The translations under genes and the position numbers were made by a program. From JABDMH01 sp050298535 (GTDB taxonomy: Bacteria > Bacteroidota > Bacteroidia > Chitinophagales > Saprospiraceae): a stretch of DNA of 64,000 bases. The first letter of the stretch is position 1. Every line of letters starts with the position of its first letter. The stretch is from the NCBI GenBank assembly GCA_050298535.1, contig JBNKUI010000048.1, positions 12,127 through 76,126 on the forward strand, written 5' to 3'. Below the pieces are notes generated by a model. The model did no database searches and was not told where the DNA came from. It was given only the letters and a program-made list of their open reading frames with translations. This document shows positions 27,426-36,072 of this stretch, in pieces.

Positions 27426-28274
27426 ATGGGATGGTTCAAGAGGCTGAAAGAAGGTATTCAGACAGCGACCAAACACAAGAAGGAAGTACCTGACGGTGTA
27501 TGGTTTAAGTGTGATGACTGCAAGGAGACCAGTACCATGAAAGAGCTAAAGGAAAACTTTTTCATGTGTCCTAAATGTGGATATCATTGCCGGATTGGAT
27601 CACACGATTACTTTGATATCCTCTTTGACGGTGGGTACGAAGAATTATTTGGAGATCTGAGATCATATGATTTTATGGAATTTACGGATCTCAAACCCTA
27701 CAATGAACGACTGGAACAAGCTCACGATAAGACCAATTTGTCAGAAGCAATATCTGTTGCTACCGGTAAGATCGAAAGGAAACCTTTAGTGGTAGCTGCT
27801 ATGGATTTTAGCTTTATTGGAGGTTCCATGGGGTCAGTGGTGGGAGAGAAAATAGCGCTGGCAATCGAATACTGTATTCAGAAAGCCACACCATTACTGA
27901 TCATTTCTAAGTCAGGTGGAGCCCGCATGATGGAATCCGCATTCAGTCTCATGCAACTAGCCAAGACCTCTGCCTTGCTGACAAAATTGTCGGCCTCTAA
28001 GATTCCATATCTATCTTTGATGACGGATCCAACTACCGGGGGAGTTACTGCCTCGTTTGCCATGCTGGGAGATATTAATTTTTCTGAACCTAAGGCATTG
28101 ATTGGCTTTGCCGGACCGAGGGTAATCCGTGAAACAATCAAAAGGGATCTTCCCGAAGGATTTCAAACTTCCGAGTTCTTATTGGAGCATGGATTTCTCG
28201 ATTTTATTGTATCCAGAGATCAATTGAAGGGGCGTCTTTCCAGCCTTTTAGATCTCTTGCGAAATAAGAGATAG
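27426..28274 (+). CDS. accD: Acetyl-CoA carboxylase carboxyltransferase subunit beta
   Basis: AccD, with AccA, transfers the carboxyl group from biotin to acetyl-CoA, giving malonyl-CoA for fatty acid synthesis. A four-Cys zinc ribbon (CDDC ... CPKC) is followed by a crotonase-like carboxyltransferase domain with ISKSGGARMMESAFSLMQ and GGVTASFAMLGD. The ATG at 27426 gives MGWFKRLKEGIQTATK, the usual Bacteroidota N-terminus, and 282 residues. Upstream in-frame candidates are ATG 27399 and TTG 27372, which would add a poorly conserved extension. The gene stands alone and converges with bshC. Confidence 0.93.
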   Translation: MGWFKRLKEGIQTATKHKKEVPDGVWFKCDDCKETSTMKELKENFFMCPKCGYHCRIGSHDYFDILFDGGYEELFGDLRSYDFMEFTDLKPYNERLEQAHDKTNLSEAISVATGKIERKPLVVAAMDFSFIGGSMGSVVGEKIALAIEYCIQKATPLLIISKSGGARMMESAFSLMQLAKTSALLTKLSASKIPYLSLMTDPTTGGVTASFAMLGDINFSEPKALIGFAGPRVIRETIKRDLPEGFQTSEFLLEHGFLDFIVSRDQLKGRLSSLLDLLRNKR

Positions 28275-28336
28275 TTAATTACTTTAATTTATTGATGCTC
28301 AGTGATTTGTTGCTACTGGATTCAAGTAGCATCGCA

Positions 28337-29929
28337 TTACACCTCAATCACTTTTAGTCTCGTATCCAATGGATCAAAAGCTTCCATGAGATTCGAGAGG
28401 TAATTTTCGGGATCCCGGAAATAGAAGTTCAGGAAGTTGATCTTTCTTTCTTGTAGACTTCCATGAGGAAATAGCTTATCAAGAACCGTCTTTATCTGAC
28501 CAATAGCAATATCATGCTTCTGTTTTTCAGTTCTCCTCATGCGGTCTTCAATCTTTTCCAGTGACTTTAACTGGTTCTTTGCTTCAGCTGCGATGGCGCT
28601 CCTCAGGGTTGGATCTATAGCTTTAGCTTTCTCTTCGATACCCTTGAAGATTTGAATTAGTTGTCCTTTTTCCTTTCCCAGCTTAAACTCATTTTCAGCA
28701 GCAGCTGTGACGTATTCCTTGATTAGAACCGTTTCCTCCTTGAAAAAATCCGATAAGGTAAGTCCCAGTTTATTGATTCGTTTCGTGACAGAACCTTCTA
28801 CCCACAAACATGAATCCCTTCTAATAAGCATGGGGAAATTTAAGTCAAAGTGAGCAAACTGAGATTTTCGTTCAATCCAGTACGCGAGTTCACCCCCACC
28901 TCCAATGTAAGCCAGGTTTGGAAGAATGGTTTCCTGATATAGGGGCCGCATCACAACATTAGGACTAAACCGTTCTGGAGATTCTTGTAGAAGATCCAGG
29001 ATCTCCTCCTGAGAATACGTGATATCGGTGTCGACAACGGTATACTTTCCATCCACAAGTTCTATTCGATCTCTCCGACCTTTATCCAAAAGAAAGAGAT
29101 TAATTTCTCGAACGTAGGCTTGTGGTTTAAAGCCAGCTTCTTCGATTTTATCTTGAGTTTCTCTGACGAGTGTCATAGAATGATGATCGATCAGTTCATC
29201 TTTGAAGATGGGAATCATCTTTCGCTTCAGAGCAGGATGATCCATGTTTAGGACTACGATTCCAATTTCACTGAAGATTCCATTTATTAGATCACAGAAT
29301 GCAGTGCCATACACCTCATGGGCAGTATGAGTTTTGTGAAATAGCTCATAAATTCGCTCGGCAGACGGAGAAGTCCCCAGGATTTCTTTGAGCTCTTCAA
29401 GTGCTGGGCCCAGAGATTTTGTGGACATCCTTGCCACAGATCCATTCTCTTCATTGTTCCATATGATTTCCTTGCCAAAAAGATTCATATGGTTCATTTC
29501 CTCGAAATCATGATCTTCTCCACCTGATATAAAGATCGGCACAAAGTGGTATTCGGGATAGGCAGACTGAAGGTTGCGAGTCATCTTGACGGCCGATATT
29601 ATCTTGTATATCACATATAAGGGGCCCGTAAATAGGACAGGTTGGTGAGCAGTCGTGATGGTAAAAGTCTTTTCATTTGAAAGAAGATTTACCAAGTTCT
29701 CTCCTTTTTCGGTATCAGTGACATAGTGTTTGTACTGTTCTTTCAATACCTGGACGAGGAGTTTTCGATCAGTTGTATCCTTCTTTTTGTCTTCTATGAC
29801 CTGACCAAAGGAGTCCATAGTTGGGGTATACTTGATAAACTTGTCGAGTCGGCTATCTTGCGTGGCTATAGCTACGTCAGTAGGAGAAAACTGTGATATT
29901 TCTCCGAAATTACAATGTGTGATTTTCAT
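28337..29929 (-). CDS. bshC: Putative cysteine ligase BshC (bacillithiol synthesis)
   Basis: A 530-residue protein of the BshC family, which adds cysteine to glucosaminyl-malate in the last step of bacillithiol synthesis. Family landmarks are TTAHQPVLFTGPLYVIYKII, PIFISGGEDHDFEEMNHMNL, the central AYIGGGGELAYWIERKSQF and a C-terminal coiled-coil region (about 420-500), ending in YFRDPENYLSNLMEAFDPLD. The ATG at 29929 is preferred over the TTG nine bases upstream. The neighbour diverging from it encodes a DinB-fold protein, a superfamily that includes bacillithiol transferases. Bacillithiol use is therefore likely in this organism. Confidence 0.9.
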   Translation of the reverse strand: MKITHCNFGEISQFSPTDVAIATQDSRLDKFIKYTPTMDSFGQVIEDKKKDTTDRKLLVQVLKEQYKHYVTDTEKGENLVNLLSNEKTFTITTAHQPVLFTGPLYVIYKIISAVKMTRNLQSAYPEYHFVPIFISGGEDHDFEEMNHMNLFGKEIIWNNEENGSVARMSTKSLGPALEELKEILGTSPSAERIYELFHKTHTAHEVYGTAFCDLINGIFSEIGIVVLNMDHPALKRKMIPIFKDELIDHHSMTLVRETQDKIEEAGFKPQAYVREINLFLLDKGRRDRIELVDGKYTVVDTDITYSQEEILDLLQESPERFSPNVVMRPLYQETILPNLAYIGGGGELAYWIERKSQFAHFDLNFPMLIRRDSCLWVEGSVTKRINKLGLTLSDFFKEETVLIKEYVTAAAENEFKLGKEKGQLIQIFKGIEEKAKAIDPTLRSAIAAEAKNQLKSLEKIEDRMRRTEKQKHDIAIGQIKTVLDKLFPHGSLQERKINFLNFYFRDPENYLSNLMEAFDPLDTRLKVIEV

Positions 29930-30077
29930 GGGAGGCAATATTAAAATATTCGGTTGATATACATCGGGATGAGCCCTGGCAATACGAATGTCTAGTATGA
30001 CTTTAACGTAAGCTTAATAGTTTTTTGGATATAGAACACTGCCTTCGGTAGCAGATCGAGATTTATGATATTTTTGC

Positions 30078-30626
30078 ATGGTGGAAAGTGCAACAAAGTT
30101 CCAAAACCTGAGCCAAGCTTTGATTGGTCTTCAGACAGAACGTGATCGGCTAATTGAGCTGTTGAGAAGATTTGACAAGGAGCAATTAAACCGATCTCCA
30201 GAAATTGGTGTTTGGTCACCTATGGAGGTTTTGCATCATATAATCATTAGTGAGGAAGGGTCATTGAAGTATGTCAAGAAGAAGTTATCGTTCAATCCGG
30301 TTTTACCGAGAACAAGTTTGATTTCAACTTTACGTTATCAAGTTCTGATAGGTGCGATCCATTCGCCCTTTCATTTTAAGGCTCCATCAGAGGTAGTTCC
30401 CCAGTCTAAGGAGTATGATTTGGAATCCCTGGAGAATCACTGGCAGAAAGTAGCGGGAGAATTGCACAATTACCTGGTGGATATAGAACCTCGTTTGTTG
30501 GATTATCAGGTGTACAAACATCCCCTGGCGGGAAGGCTTTCAATCGTGCAAATGGTGGGCTTTCTAAAGCACCATCTGTTGCGACATAAAAAGCAGATTG
30601 TCAGTAGACTACCCTCTGTTAGTTAA
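30078..30626 (+). CDS. DinB-fold metal-binding protein, possible thiol S-transferase
   Basis: A 182-residue four-helix-bundle protein of the DinB/YfiT type. The metal-binding His candidates are in VWSPMEVLHHIIISEE (helix 2) and in FLKHHLLRHKKQI (helix 4). The first helix ends PEIGVWSPMEV, a typical DinB_2 pattern. Members of this superfamily include thiol-dependent S-transferases using bacillithiol or mycothiol. The divergent bshC 148 bases away supports that reading by context only. It is followed by deoC after 33 bases, so a shared transcript with the nucleoside genes is also possible. Confidence 0.75.
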   Translation: MVESATKFQNLSQALIGLQTERDRLIELLRRFDKEQLNRSPEIGVWSPMEVLHHIIISEEGSLKYVKKKLSFNPVLPRTSLISTLRYQVLIGAIHSPFHFKAPSEVVPQSKEYDLESLENHWQKVAGELHNYLVDIEPRLLDYQVYKHPLAGRLSIVQMVGFLKHHLLRHKKQIVSRLPSVS

Positions 30627-30659
30627 TTTGATAGTTTATGATATTATAATCGAGATTTA

Positions 30660-31556
30660 ATGGATCCATCAAAAATTGAATCACCCACGATTGATCAGGT
30701 GGGAGTGGAGGAGCGAATATCTAGACTTAAGAGCAGAAGTATCAAGAAGGACTCTAAAGTGTATGCGCTTAAGATGGTACTGAGTATGGTTGATCTAACT
30801 ACCCTAAGTGGAGACGATACCCCCGGGAAGGTCCGACAGCTATGTTATAAGGCCCTGCATCTGCACGATGCATATCCTGGTCTCCCGACAGTCGCTGCGA
30901 TATGTGTGTATCCTTCGATGGTTAAGGTCGCCGCAGACTACTTAAAGGGATCTGGTATTCATGTGGCATCTGTAGCCACTTCTTTTCCCAGTGGACAAAG
31001 TACATTGGCCCTAAAGTTGGAGGAGACTCGCTACGCTGTCGATGAGGGAGCCAATGAGATAGATATGGTGATCTCGCGCGGTCGTTTTCTCATGGGGGAT
31101 GTCCAGTATGTCTTTGATGAAATTGCTGCAGTGAAGGAAGCATGCGGGAAAGCACACCTAAAGGTCATATTGGAGACAGGTGAGCTTTCCACTTTAGACA
31201 ATGTAAGAAAAGCCAGTGATTTGGCCATGTATGCAGGTGCGGACTTTATAAAGACCAGTACGGGTAAGATTGCTCCGGCAGCAACTCTACCAGTCACCTT
31301 GGTGATGTTAGAAGCTATCAGGGACTACTATTATGAGACGGGCTCAAGGGTAGGAATGAAACCTGCAGGTGGTATACGTGATTCAAAAACTGCGCTGCAA
31401 TATCTGGTGACATTGCGCGAAACATTGGGAAATGATTGGTTGAGTCCAGCCCTCTTCCGTTTTGGGGCTAGTAGCCTGGCAAATGATGTTTTGATGCAGC
31501 TTGAGAAACAACGCACTGGTAGATACCAGTCGGCAGATTACTTTTCATTGGATTAA
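30660..31556 (+). CDS. deoC: Deoxyribose-phosphate aldolase (long, animal-like form)
   Basis: A 298-residue DERA that splits 2-deoxyribose 5-phosphate into acetaldehyde and glyceraldehyde 3-phosphate. The Schiff-base Lys is in GADFIKTSTGK (K198); MKPAGGIRDSKTA carries the second active-site Lys. VDLTTLSGDDT near residue 44 and the overall length match the long class found in animals and some bacteria rather than the 250-residue enterobacterial form. It stands 15 bases before an aldehyde dehydrogenase gene, so the acetaldehyde product can be oxidised to acetate by the next gene product. Cytoplasmic. Confidence 0.95.
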   Translation: MDPSKIESPTIDQVGVEERISRLKSRSIKKDSKVYALKMVLSMVDLTTLSGDDTPGKVRQLCYKALHLHDAYPGLPTVAAICVYPSMVKVAADYLKGSGIHVASVATSFPSGQSTLALKLEETRYAVDEGANEIDMVISRGRFLMGDVQYVFDEIAAVKEACGKAHLKVILETGELSTLDNVRKASDLAMYAGADFIKTSTGKIAPAATLPVTLVMLEAIRDYYYETGSRVGMKPAGGIRDSKTALQYLVTLRETLGNDWLSPALFRFGASSLANDVLMQLEKQRTGRYQSADYFSLD

Positions 31557-31571
31557 GCAGAAGGAAGGGAA

Positions 31572-33050
31572 ATGGCAAAAAAGAAAAACAAAGAGAAGGC
31601 CCCTATAAATTTTAACACGGATTGGAAGTATGATCCTGCTCCCGAGAGTGTGGACCATATCAAAGTCAACAAACAGTATGAGCACTACATAGGGGGTAAC
31701 TGGACAAAACCTGCTGAGGAAAAATACTTCAACACAATCAACCCTGCAAGTGGTAAGCGACTGGCCAAAATTGCTGCAGGAAGCAGCACAGATATTGAAA
31801 CTGCCGTATCAGCAGCTCGCCAGGCCTTTGGACCCTGGTCTGCACTACCCGCTAAAGAGCGAGGAAAATGGTTGTTCAAGCTGGCCCGTCAAATTCAGGA
31901 GCGCGCTCGTGAATTCGCAGTGATTGAAAGTCTGGATGGAGGCAAACCCATTCGTGAATCGAAATCTGTCGATATCCCATTAGCGGCAGCCCACTTCTTT
32001 TATCACGCCGGATGGGCCGACAAATTGGAATATGCATTTCCAGGAAGAAACCCCGAGCCGCTTGGAGTAACAGGACAAATTATACCCTGGAACTTTCCCT
32101 TGCTGATGGCGTCATGGAAATTGGCACCTGCCTTGGCCACGGGAAATACCGTCGTGCTAAAACCCGCTGAAACTACGCCACTGACTGCCCTTAAACTGGC
32201 AGAGCTCATCGATGACCTTGGTTTTCCTCCGGGAGTTATCAATATCGTGACCGGAGCGGGTGATACGGGTGCCGCCCTGGTAAAGCATCCGGGGGTCGAT
32301 AAGATCGCCTTTACCGGATCTACAGAAGTAGGCAAGGAGATACAGCGAAGCATTGCCGGTACTCCTAAGAGATTGACATTAGAACTGGGTGGGAAGGCCG
32401 CAAATATTATTCTTGAAGACGCTGCAATTGACCAGGCAGTGGAAGGTATTATTAATGGTATCTATTTCAATCAGGGCCATGTCTGCTGTGCCGGATCACG
32501 ATTACTGGTTCAGGAGTCCATTGAGAAAAAAGTGATTGCCAAGCTAAAGGATCGAATGTCTACTCTCATCATTGGAGACCCTCTGGACAAGAATACGGAT
32601 GTAGGTGCCATCAATTCGAGATCACAGCTGAAGACCATTCAAAAATACATTGAACTGGGAGAAAAAGAGGGAGGCCAAGTGTTTCAATGCGAGGGAGATT
32701 TGCCGGATGGAAAGGGATTTTGGTGTAAGCCTACTCTTTTCACAGGATTAGCGCAGTCAAGTACACTGGTCAAAGAGGAGATCTTTGGACCCGTGCTGGC
32801 AATTCAGTCGTTTCGAACCTTAGAGGAAGCGATCACCAAAGCCAATAACACACCATATGGACTTTCGGCAGGAGTCTGGACCGATAAGGGCTCCAAGATC
32901 TTTAAGATGACGAATAAATTGAAGGCCGGTATTATTTGGGCAAACACCTATAATAAGTTTGATCCAGCGGCACCCTTTGGAGGGTACAAGGAGAGTGGAT
33001 TTGGAAGGGAAGGCGGCCTGCATGGACTGTCTGCTTATATAACCTATTAA
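31572..33050 (+). CDS. Aldehyde dehydrogenase, catalytic subunit of a split ALDH16-like pair
   Basis: A 492-residue NAD(P)-dependent aldehyde dehydrogenase. Active-site residues are complete: Asn173 in IIPWNFPL, Lys197 in VVLKPAETTP, Glu271 in LTLELGGKAA and the nucleophile Cys305 in FNQGHVCCAGSR. FGGYKESGFGREGG marks the C-terminal region. It follows deoC by 15 bases and precedes a shortened ALDH by 10, so acetaldehyde from deoxyribose breakdown is the likely substrate. The combination of an active and an inactive ALDH domain resembles ALDH16, in which both sit in one chain. The chain stops at SAYITY, slightly before the usual C-terminal strand. Confidence 0.92.
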   Translation: MAKKKNKEKAPINFNTDWKYDPAPESVDHIKVNKQYEHYIGGNWTKPAEEKYFNTINPASGKRLAKIAAGSSTDIETAVSAARQAFGPWSALPAKERGKWLFKLARQIQERAREFAVIESLDGGKPIRESKSVDIPLAAAHFFYHAGWADKLEYAFPGRNPEPLGVTGQIIPWNFPLLMASWKLAPALATGNTVVLKPAETTPLTALKLAELIDDLGFPPGVINIVTGAGDTGAALVKHPGVDKIAFTGSTEVGKEIQRSIAGTPKRLTLELGGKAANIILEDAAIDQAVEGIINGIYFNQGHVCCAGSRLLVQESIEKKVIAKLKDRMSTLIIGDPLDKNTDVGAINSRSQLKTIQKYIELGEKEGGQVFQCEGDLPDGKGFWCKPTLFTGLAQSSTLVKEEIFGPVLAIQSFRTLEEAITKANNTPYGLSAGVWTDKGSKIFKMTNKLKAGIIWANTYNKFDPAAPFGGYKESGFGREGGLHGLSAYITY

Positions 33051-33060
33051 ATGCATTAGT

Positions 33061-33972
33061 ATGGGAGAGAAAAAGATCAAGTCAACAGAAATCGTAACCT
33101 CAAACGGCCACACTGATACATTGGATCGGATATCGGTAGATAAGACATTTAAATTGTATATCGGCGGCGCCTTTCCACGCACTGAATCGGGAAGGTATAC
33201 GGTGATAACTCTGAAGGATAATTCAGTTGTAAACATTTGCGAGGGATCGCGTAAGGATTTTCGGGAGGCTGTTTTGGCGGCCCGAAAGGTACAGTCTGGT
33301 TGGGCTAAACGTACGGCCTACAACAGGGGGCAGATTCTGTATCGAATCGCTGAAATGCTCGAAGCCCGACGCGCTCAGTTTGCGGATTTGTTGAAATTGA
33401 TCGGTTCGTCCAATGCGGAAAGTGAAGTGGATGTATCTATTGATCGTATTGTCCACTATGCCGGTTGGGCAGATAAGTATCAGCAGGTCTTCAGTACAGT
33501 AAATCCGGTATCAGGACCGTACTTTAATTTCTCAGTTCCCGAACCTATGGGTGTAGTGGCAATTATTTGTCCTGAGCACAATCCGCTTTTGGCCCTGATC
33601 ACCAACCTGCTGACAAGCATCGTCAGTGGCAATACATGTATCAGTCTCGTGCCTCCGATCAATGGTCCTGTTGCAATCACCTTAGCAGAGGTGCTGCATA
33701 CCTCAGATTTACCGGGTGGTGTCGTGAATATCATCACAGGAAGTGAAAATGAACTGGCACTACATATCAGCGGGCATATGGATGTGAATGCTTTGATTTA
33801 TGCTTCTAATAATTCGGAAATTCTTCGATTGATGCAACTGGAATCAAGTGCTAATGTGAAGCGAACCTTTTCCCGTCACCATGAAAATTGGCTAAATTCA
33901 GTATTAGAGAGTCCTTATTTGATATCGGAAACAGTAGAAATCAAAACAACCTGGCATCCCATAGGCCAATGA
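33061..33972 (+). CDS. Shortened, non-catalytic aldehyde dehydrogenase-like protein
   Basis: A 303-residue relative of the preceding dehydrogenase. The N-terminal and coenzyme-domain part aligns along VDKTFKLYIGGAFPRTESG, HYAGWADKY, PEPMGVVAIICPEHNPLL and LPGGVVNIITGSENE. The Asn of PWN is replaced (CPEHN), the Lys of KPAE is missing (SLVPPINGP), and the whole catalytic domain with Glu and Cys is absent. The tail ends KTTWHPIGQ, similar to the end of ALDH16 C-terminal domains. It cannot be a dehydrogenase alone. A structural or regulatory partner of the upstream enzyme is the best guess. The reading frame is intact, so it is not simply a decaying gene. Confidence 0.82.
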   Translation: MGEKKIKSTEIVTSNGHTDTLDRISVDKTFKLYIGGAFPRTESGRYTVITLKDNSVVNICEGSRKDFREAVLAARKVQSGWAKRTAYNRGQILYRIAEMLEARRAQFADLLKLIGSSNAESEVDVSIDRIVHYAGWADKYQQVFSTVNPVSGPYFNFSVPEPMGVVAIICPEHNPLLALITNLLTSIVSGNTCISLVPPINGPVAITLAEVLHTSDLPGGVVNIITGSENELALHISGHMDVNALIYASNNSEILRLMQLESSANVKRTFSRHHENWLNSVLESPYLISETVEIKTTWHPIGQ

Positions 33973-34220
33973 TGTTAAGGTAACCCTATTCATTTGCATT
34001 GGACATGACCAGAGGTGTTCGGCCAATATTGCTAATTCGAAAGGGACCGGGCTCGAGGTACAGTGTCCGAAAATTTCTAGCAGAGCTCTTGTGAGCGGTG
34101 AGGGTGTATGAGTCCCGCCGGAGTCGTAAGAATTGAAGGATATGAAGGCAGAATTTCAATATCGAACGACGTTATTTGCTAAATACGTACATTGAGGAGC
34201 AAGACTAGATAAAGGTAAAA

Positions 34221-35039
34221 ATGAGAAGACTTGGATTTTGCACGTTACTGACTGTGCTACTGAATTTTTCATATGGTCAGGGTGATCAAGTTGTGTTTCT
34301 ATGGTCAAGCAAGGCTCCCATCATGGCCATGAGTCATCAGCCAGAAAAGGTCCGAATCACAGAACAAGGAGAGCATGTAGTTTCTAATATTCATGCTCCC
34401 AATATCACAGCTTTTATACCCCCTCCCGACATTGCTACAGGTACCGCGGTAGTGATCGCTCCTGGAGGGGGACACCGCGAATTGTGGATCGATCATGAAG
34501 GATTTAATGTCGCAAGATTTCTCAAAGAGCAAGGAATAGCCGCTTTTGTTTTGAAGTATCGATTGGCGAATGCCGAAGGGTCTGAATACACTGTAGACGA
34601 ACATGCCGTGGCGGACATACTCAAGGCAGTTGAATTGGTAAGAAGTAAATCGCAACAGTGGAATATTAAACCGGACAGGGTGGGTGTTATGGGATTTTCT
34701 GCCGGGGGTGAGATTGCCGGTCTGGCTGCAATGAGTGAGGACTTGACCACTAGACCTGATTTTCAGGTCCTAATGTATCCCGGAAGGCTGGAAAGGCTAA
34801 AAGTAACCGAGGGATCGGTACCGGCATTCCTGGCATGTGGATCTAATGATCGACCGGACATTTCTGAGAAACTTCCCGAGTTTTACCTGGAATGTAAGAA
34901 ATCGGAAGTTCCGGCTGAAATGCACATATATGCGGCAGCGGGTCATGGTTTTGGATTACGAATAGGAAATAAGGGAGCTGTAACTCAATGGCCAAACCAA
35001 CTTGTATATTGGTTAAAAGATTTAAACTTATTGGACTGA
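34221..35039 (+). CDS. Exported alpha/beta hydrolase (acetyl-xylan-esterase-like)
   Basis: A 272-residue secreted serine hydrolase. After a signal peptide (MRRLGFCTLLTVLLNFSYG) the alpha/beta hydrolase core shows the oxyanion segment AVVIAPGGGHREL, the nucleophile elbow VGVMGFSAGGEIAG and the C-terminal catalytic His in AAAGHGFGL, with an Asp in SNDRPD between. The pattern is that of the BD-FAE/Aes-like group, which includes acetyl-ester and feruloyl esterases acting on plant polysaccharides. The preceding 250 bases hold no gene. The next gene encodes a DUF1080 lipoprotein, also linked to sugar use. Confidence 0.85.
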   Translation: MRRLGFCTLLTVLLNFSYGQGDQVVFLWSSKAPIMAMSHQPEKVRITEQGEHVVSNIHAPNITAFIPPPDIATGTAVVIAPGGGHRELWIDHEGFNVARFLKEQGIAAFVLKYRLANAEGSEYTVDEHAVADILKAVELVRSKSQQWNIKPDRVGVMGFSAGGEIAGLAAMSEDLTTRPDFQVLMYPGRLERLKVTEGSVPAFLACGSNDRPDISEKLPEFYLECKKSEVPAEMHIYAAAGHGFGLRIGNKGAVTQWPNQLVYWLKDLNLLD

Positions 35040-35196
35040 TGCCAGCGGTAGGGTTCTATGATGTGCTCAAGTCCCCAGTCCTAACGAGTCAGTTTTATTC
35101 GGGACGTAAGGATGTAATTTGATTTTGTAATTATTTGTCGGATATTTCAAGAAAGTCGAAGTATGGTCGTCCGGAGTAATCATAGATAGATCGCGT

Positions 35197-36072
35197 ATGA
35201 AAAAGAAAGTAATGTATTTCTTATATCTGGGCTGCATGTTGTCCTTGATTTATTGCAATCTTCCTAAAGAGATATCTGCTGATCCGGAGCGGGAAGACTG
35301 GATCTCTCTGTTCAATGGCAAAGATATGTCGGGATGGACTCCTAAGATTCGGGGATTTGAACTTGGAGAGAATCACCTGAATACTTTTCGAGTTGAAGAT
35401 GGGGTGTTGCAATGTAACTATGATCAATATGAAAATTTTGACTCAAAGTTTGGACACCTATTTTATAAAGACTCATTTTCATACTATCGACTTGTAGCAG
35501 AATACCGTACGGTGGGTGATGAAACTATCGAAGGGGCCCCTGGTTGGGCATTTCGGAACAATGGACTGATGCTCCATTGCCAGCCCCCAGAAAGTATGAG
35601 CCTGGAACAGGACTTTCCCATATCGCTTGAGATGCAGTTGCTGTCAGGAAATGGAACAGATGAGCGATCTACAGCCAACCTTTGCACCCCTGGCACGCAC
35701 GTATACGTCAATGGGAAATTGGTGACTGATCATTGCATGAATTCTACCAGCCGTACCTACCATGGGGACACGTGGGTACAAGTGGAGGCCCTGGTTTATG
35801 GTGATTCGATCATTCACCACGTAGTGGAGGGAGACACCGTGTTTACCTTTACCCATCCCATCATGGGTGGTGGAGTGGTCAACGGACACAATCCAGAGGT
35901 CCTAAAAGAGGGTGAACCAATCTCCAGTGGATATATCTCGATTCAGGGCGAAAGTCATAATACAGAATTTCGTAAGATCGAACTGCTCAATCTCTGTGGT
36001 TGCAAAGACAAGAAAGCCAAGAATTTCAAATCCTATTATGTTAAGGCTGATAACAGTGCATGTATCTACTAA
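35197..36072 (+). CDS. DUF1080 (3-keto-disaccharide hydrolase-like) lipoprotein
   Basis: A 291-residue protein. The signal sequence ends LSLIYC, a plausible lipobox, so it may be a lipoprotein. The DUF1080 domain begins WISLFNGKDMSGWTPK and ends YISIQGESHNTEFRKIELL; the concanavalin-like fold is typical of this large Bacteroidota/Planctomycetota family. Some members hydrolyse 3-keto-glycosides, and GWAFRNNGLMLHCQ is the middle signature. It ends in a short Cys-containing tail (LCGCKDKKAKNFKSYYVK). The stop overlaps the convergent deoA gene by four bases. Confidence 0.85.
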   Translation: MKKKVMYFLYLGCMLSLIYCNLPKEISADPEREDWISLFNGKDMSGWTPKIRGFELGENHLNTFRVEDGVLQCNYDQYENFDSKFGHLFYKDSFSYYRLVAEYRTVGDETIEGAPGWAFRNNGLMLHCQPPESMSLEQDFPISLEMQLLSGNGTDERSTANLCTPGTHVYVNGKLVTDHCMNSTSRTYHGDTWVQVEALVYGDSIIHHVVEGDTVFTFTHPIMGGGVVNGHNPEVLKEGEPISSGYISIQGESHNTEFRKIELLNLCGCKDKKAKNFKSYYVKADNSACIY

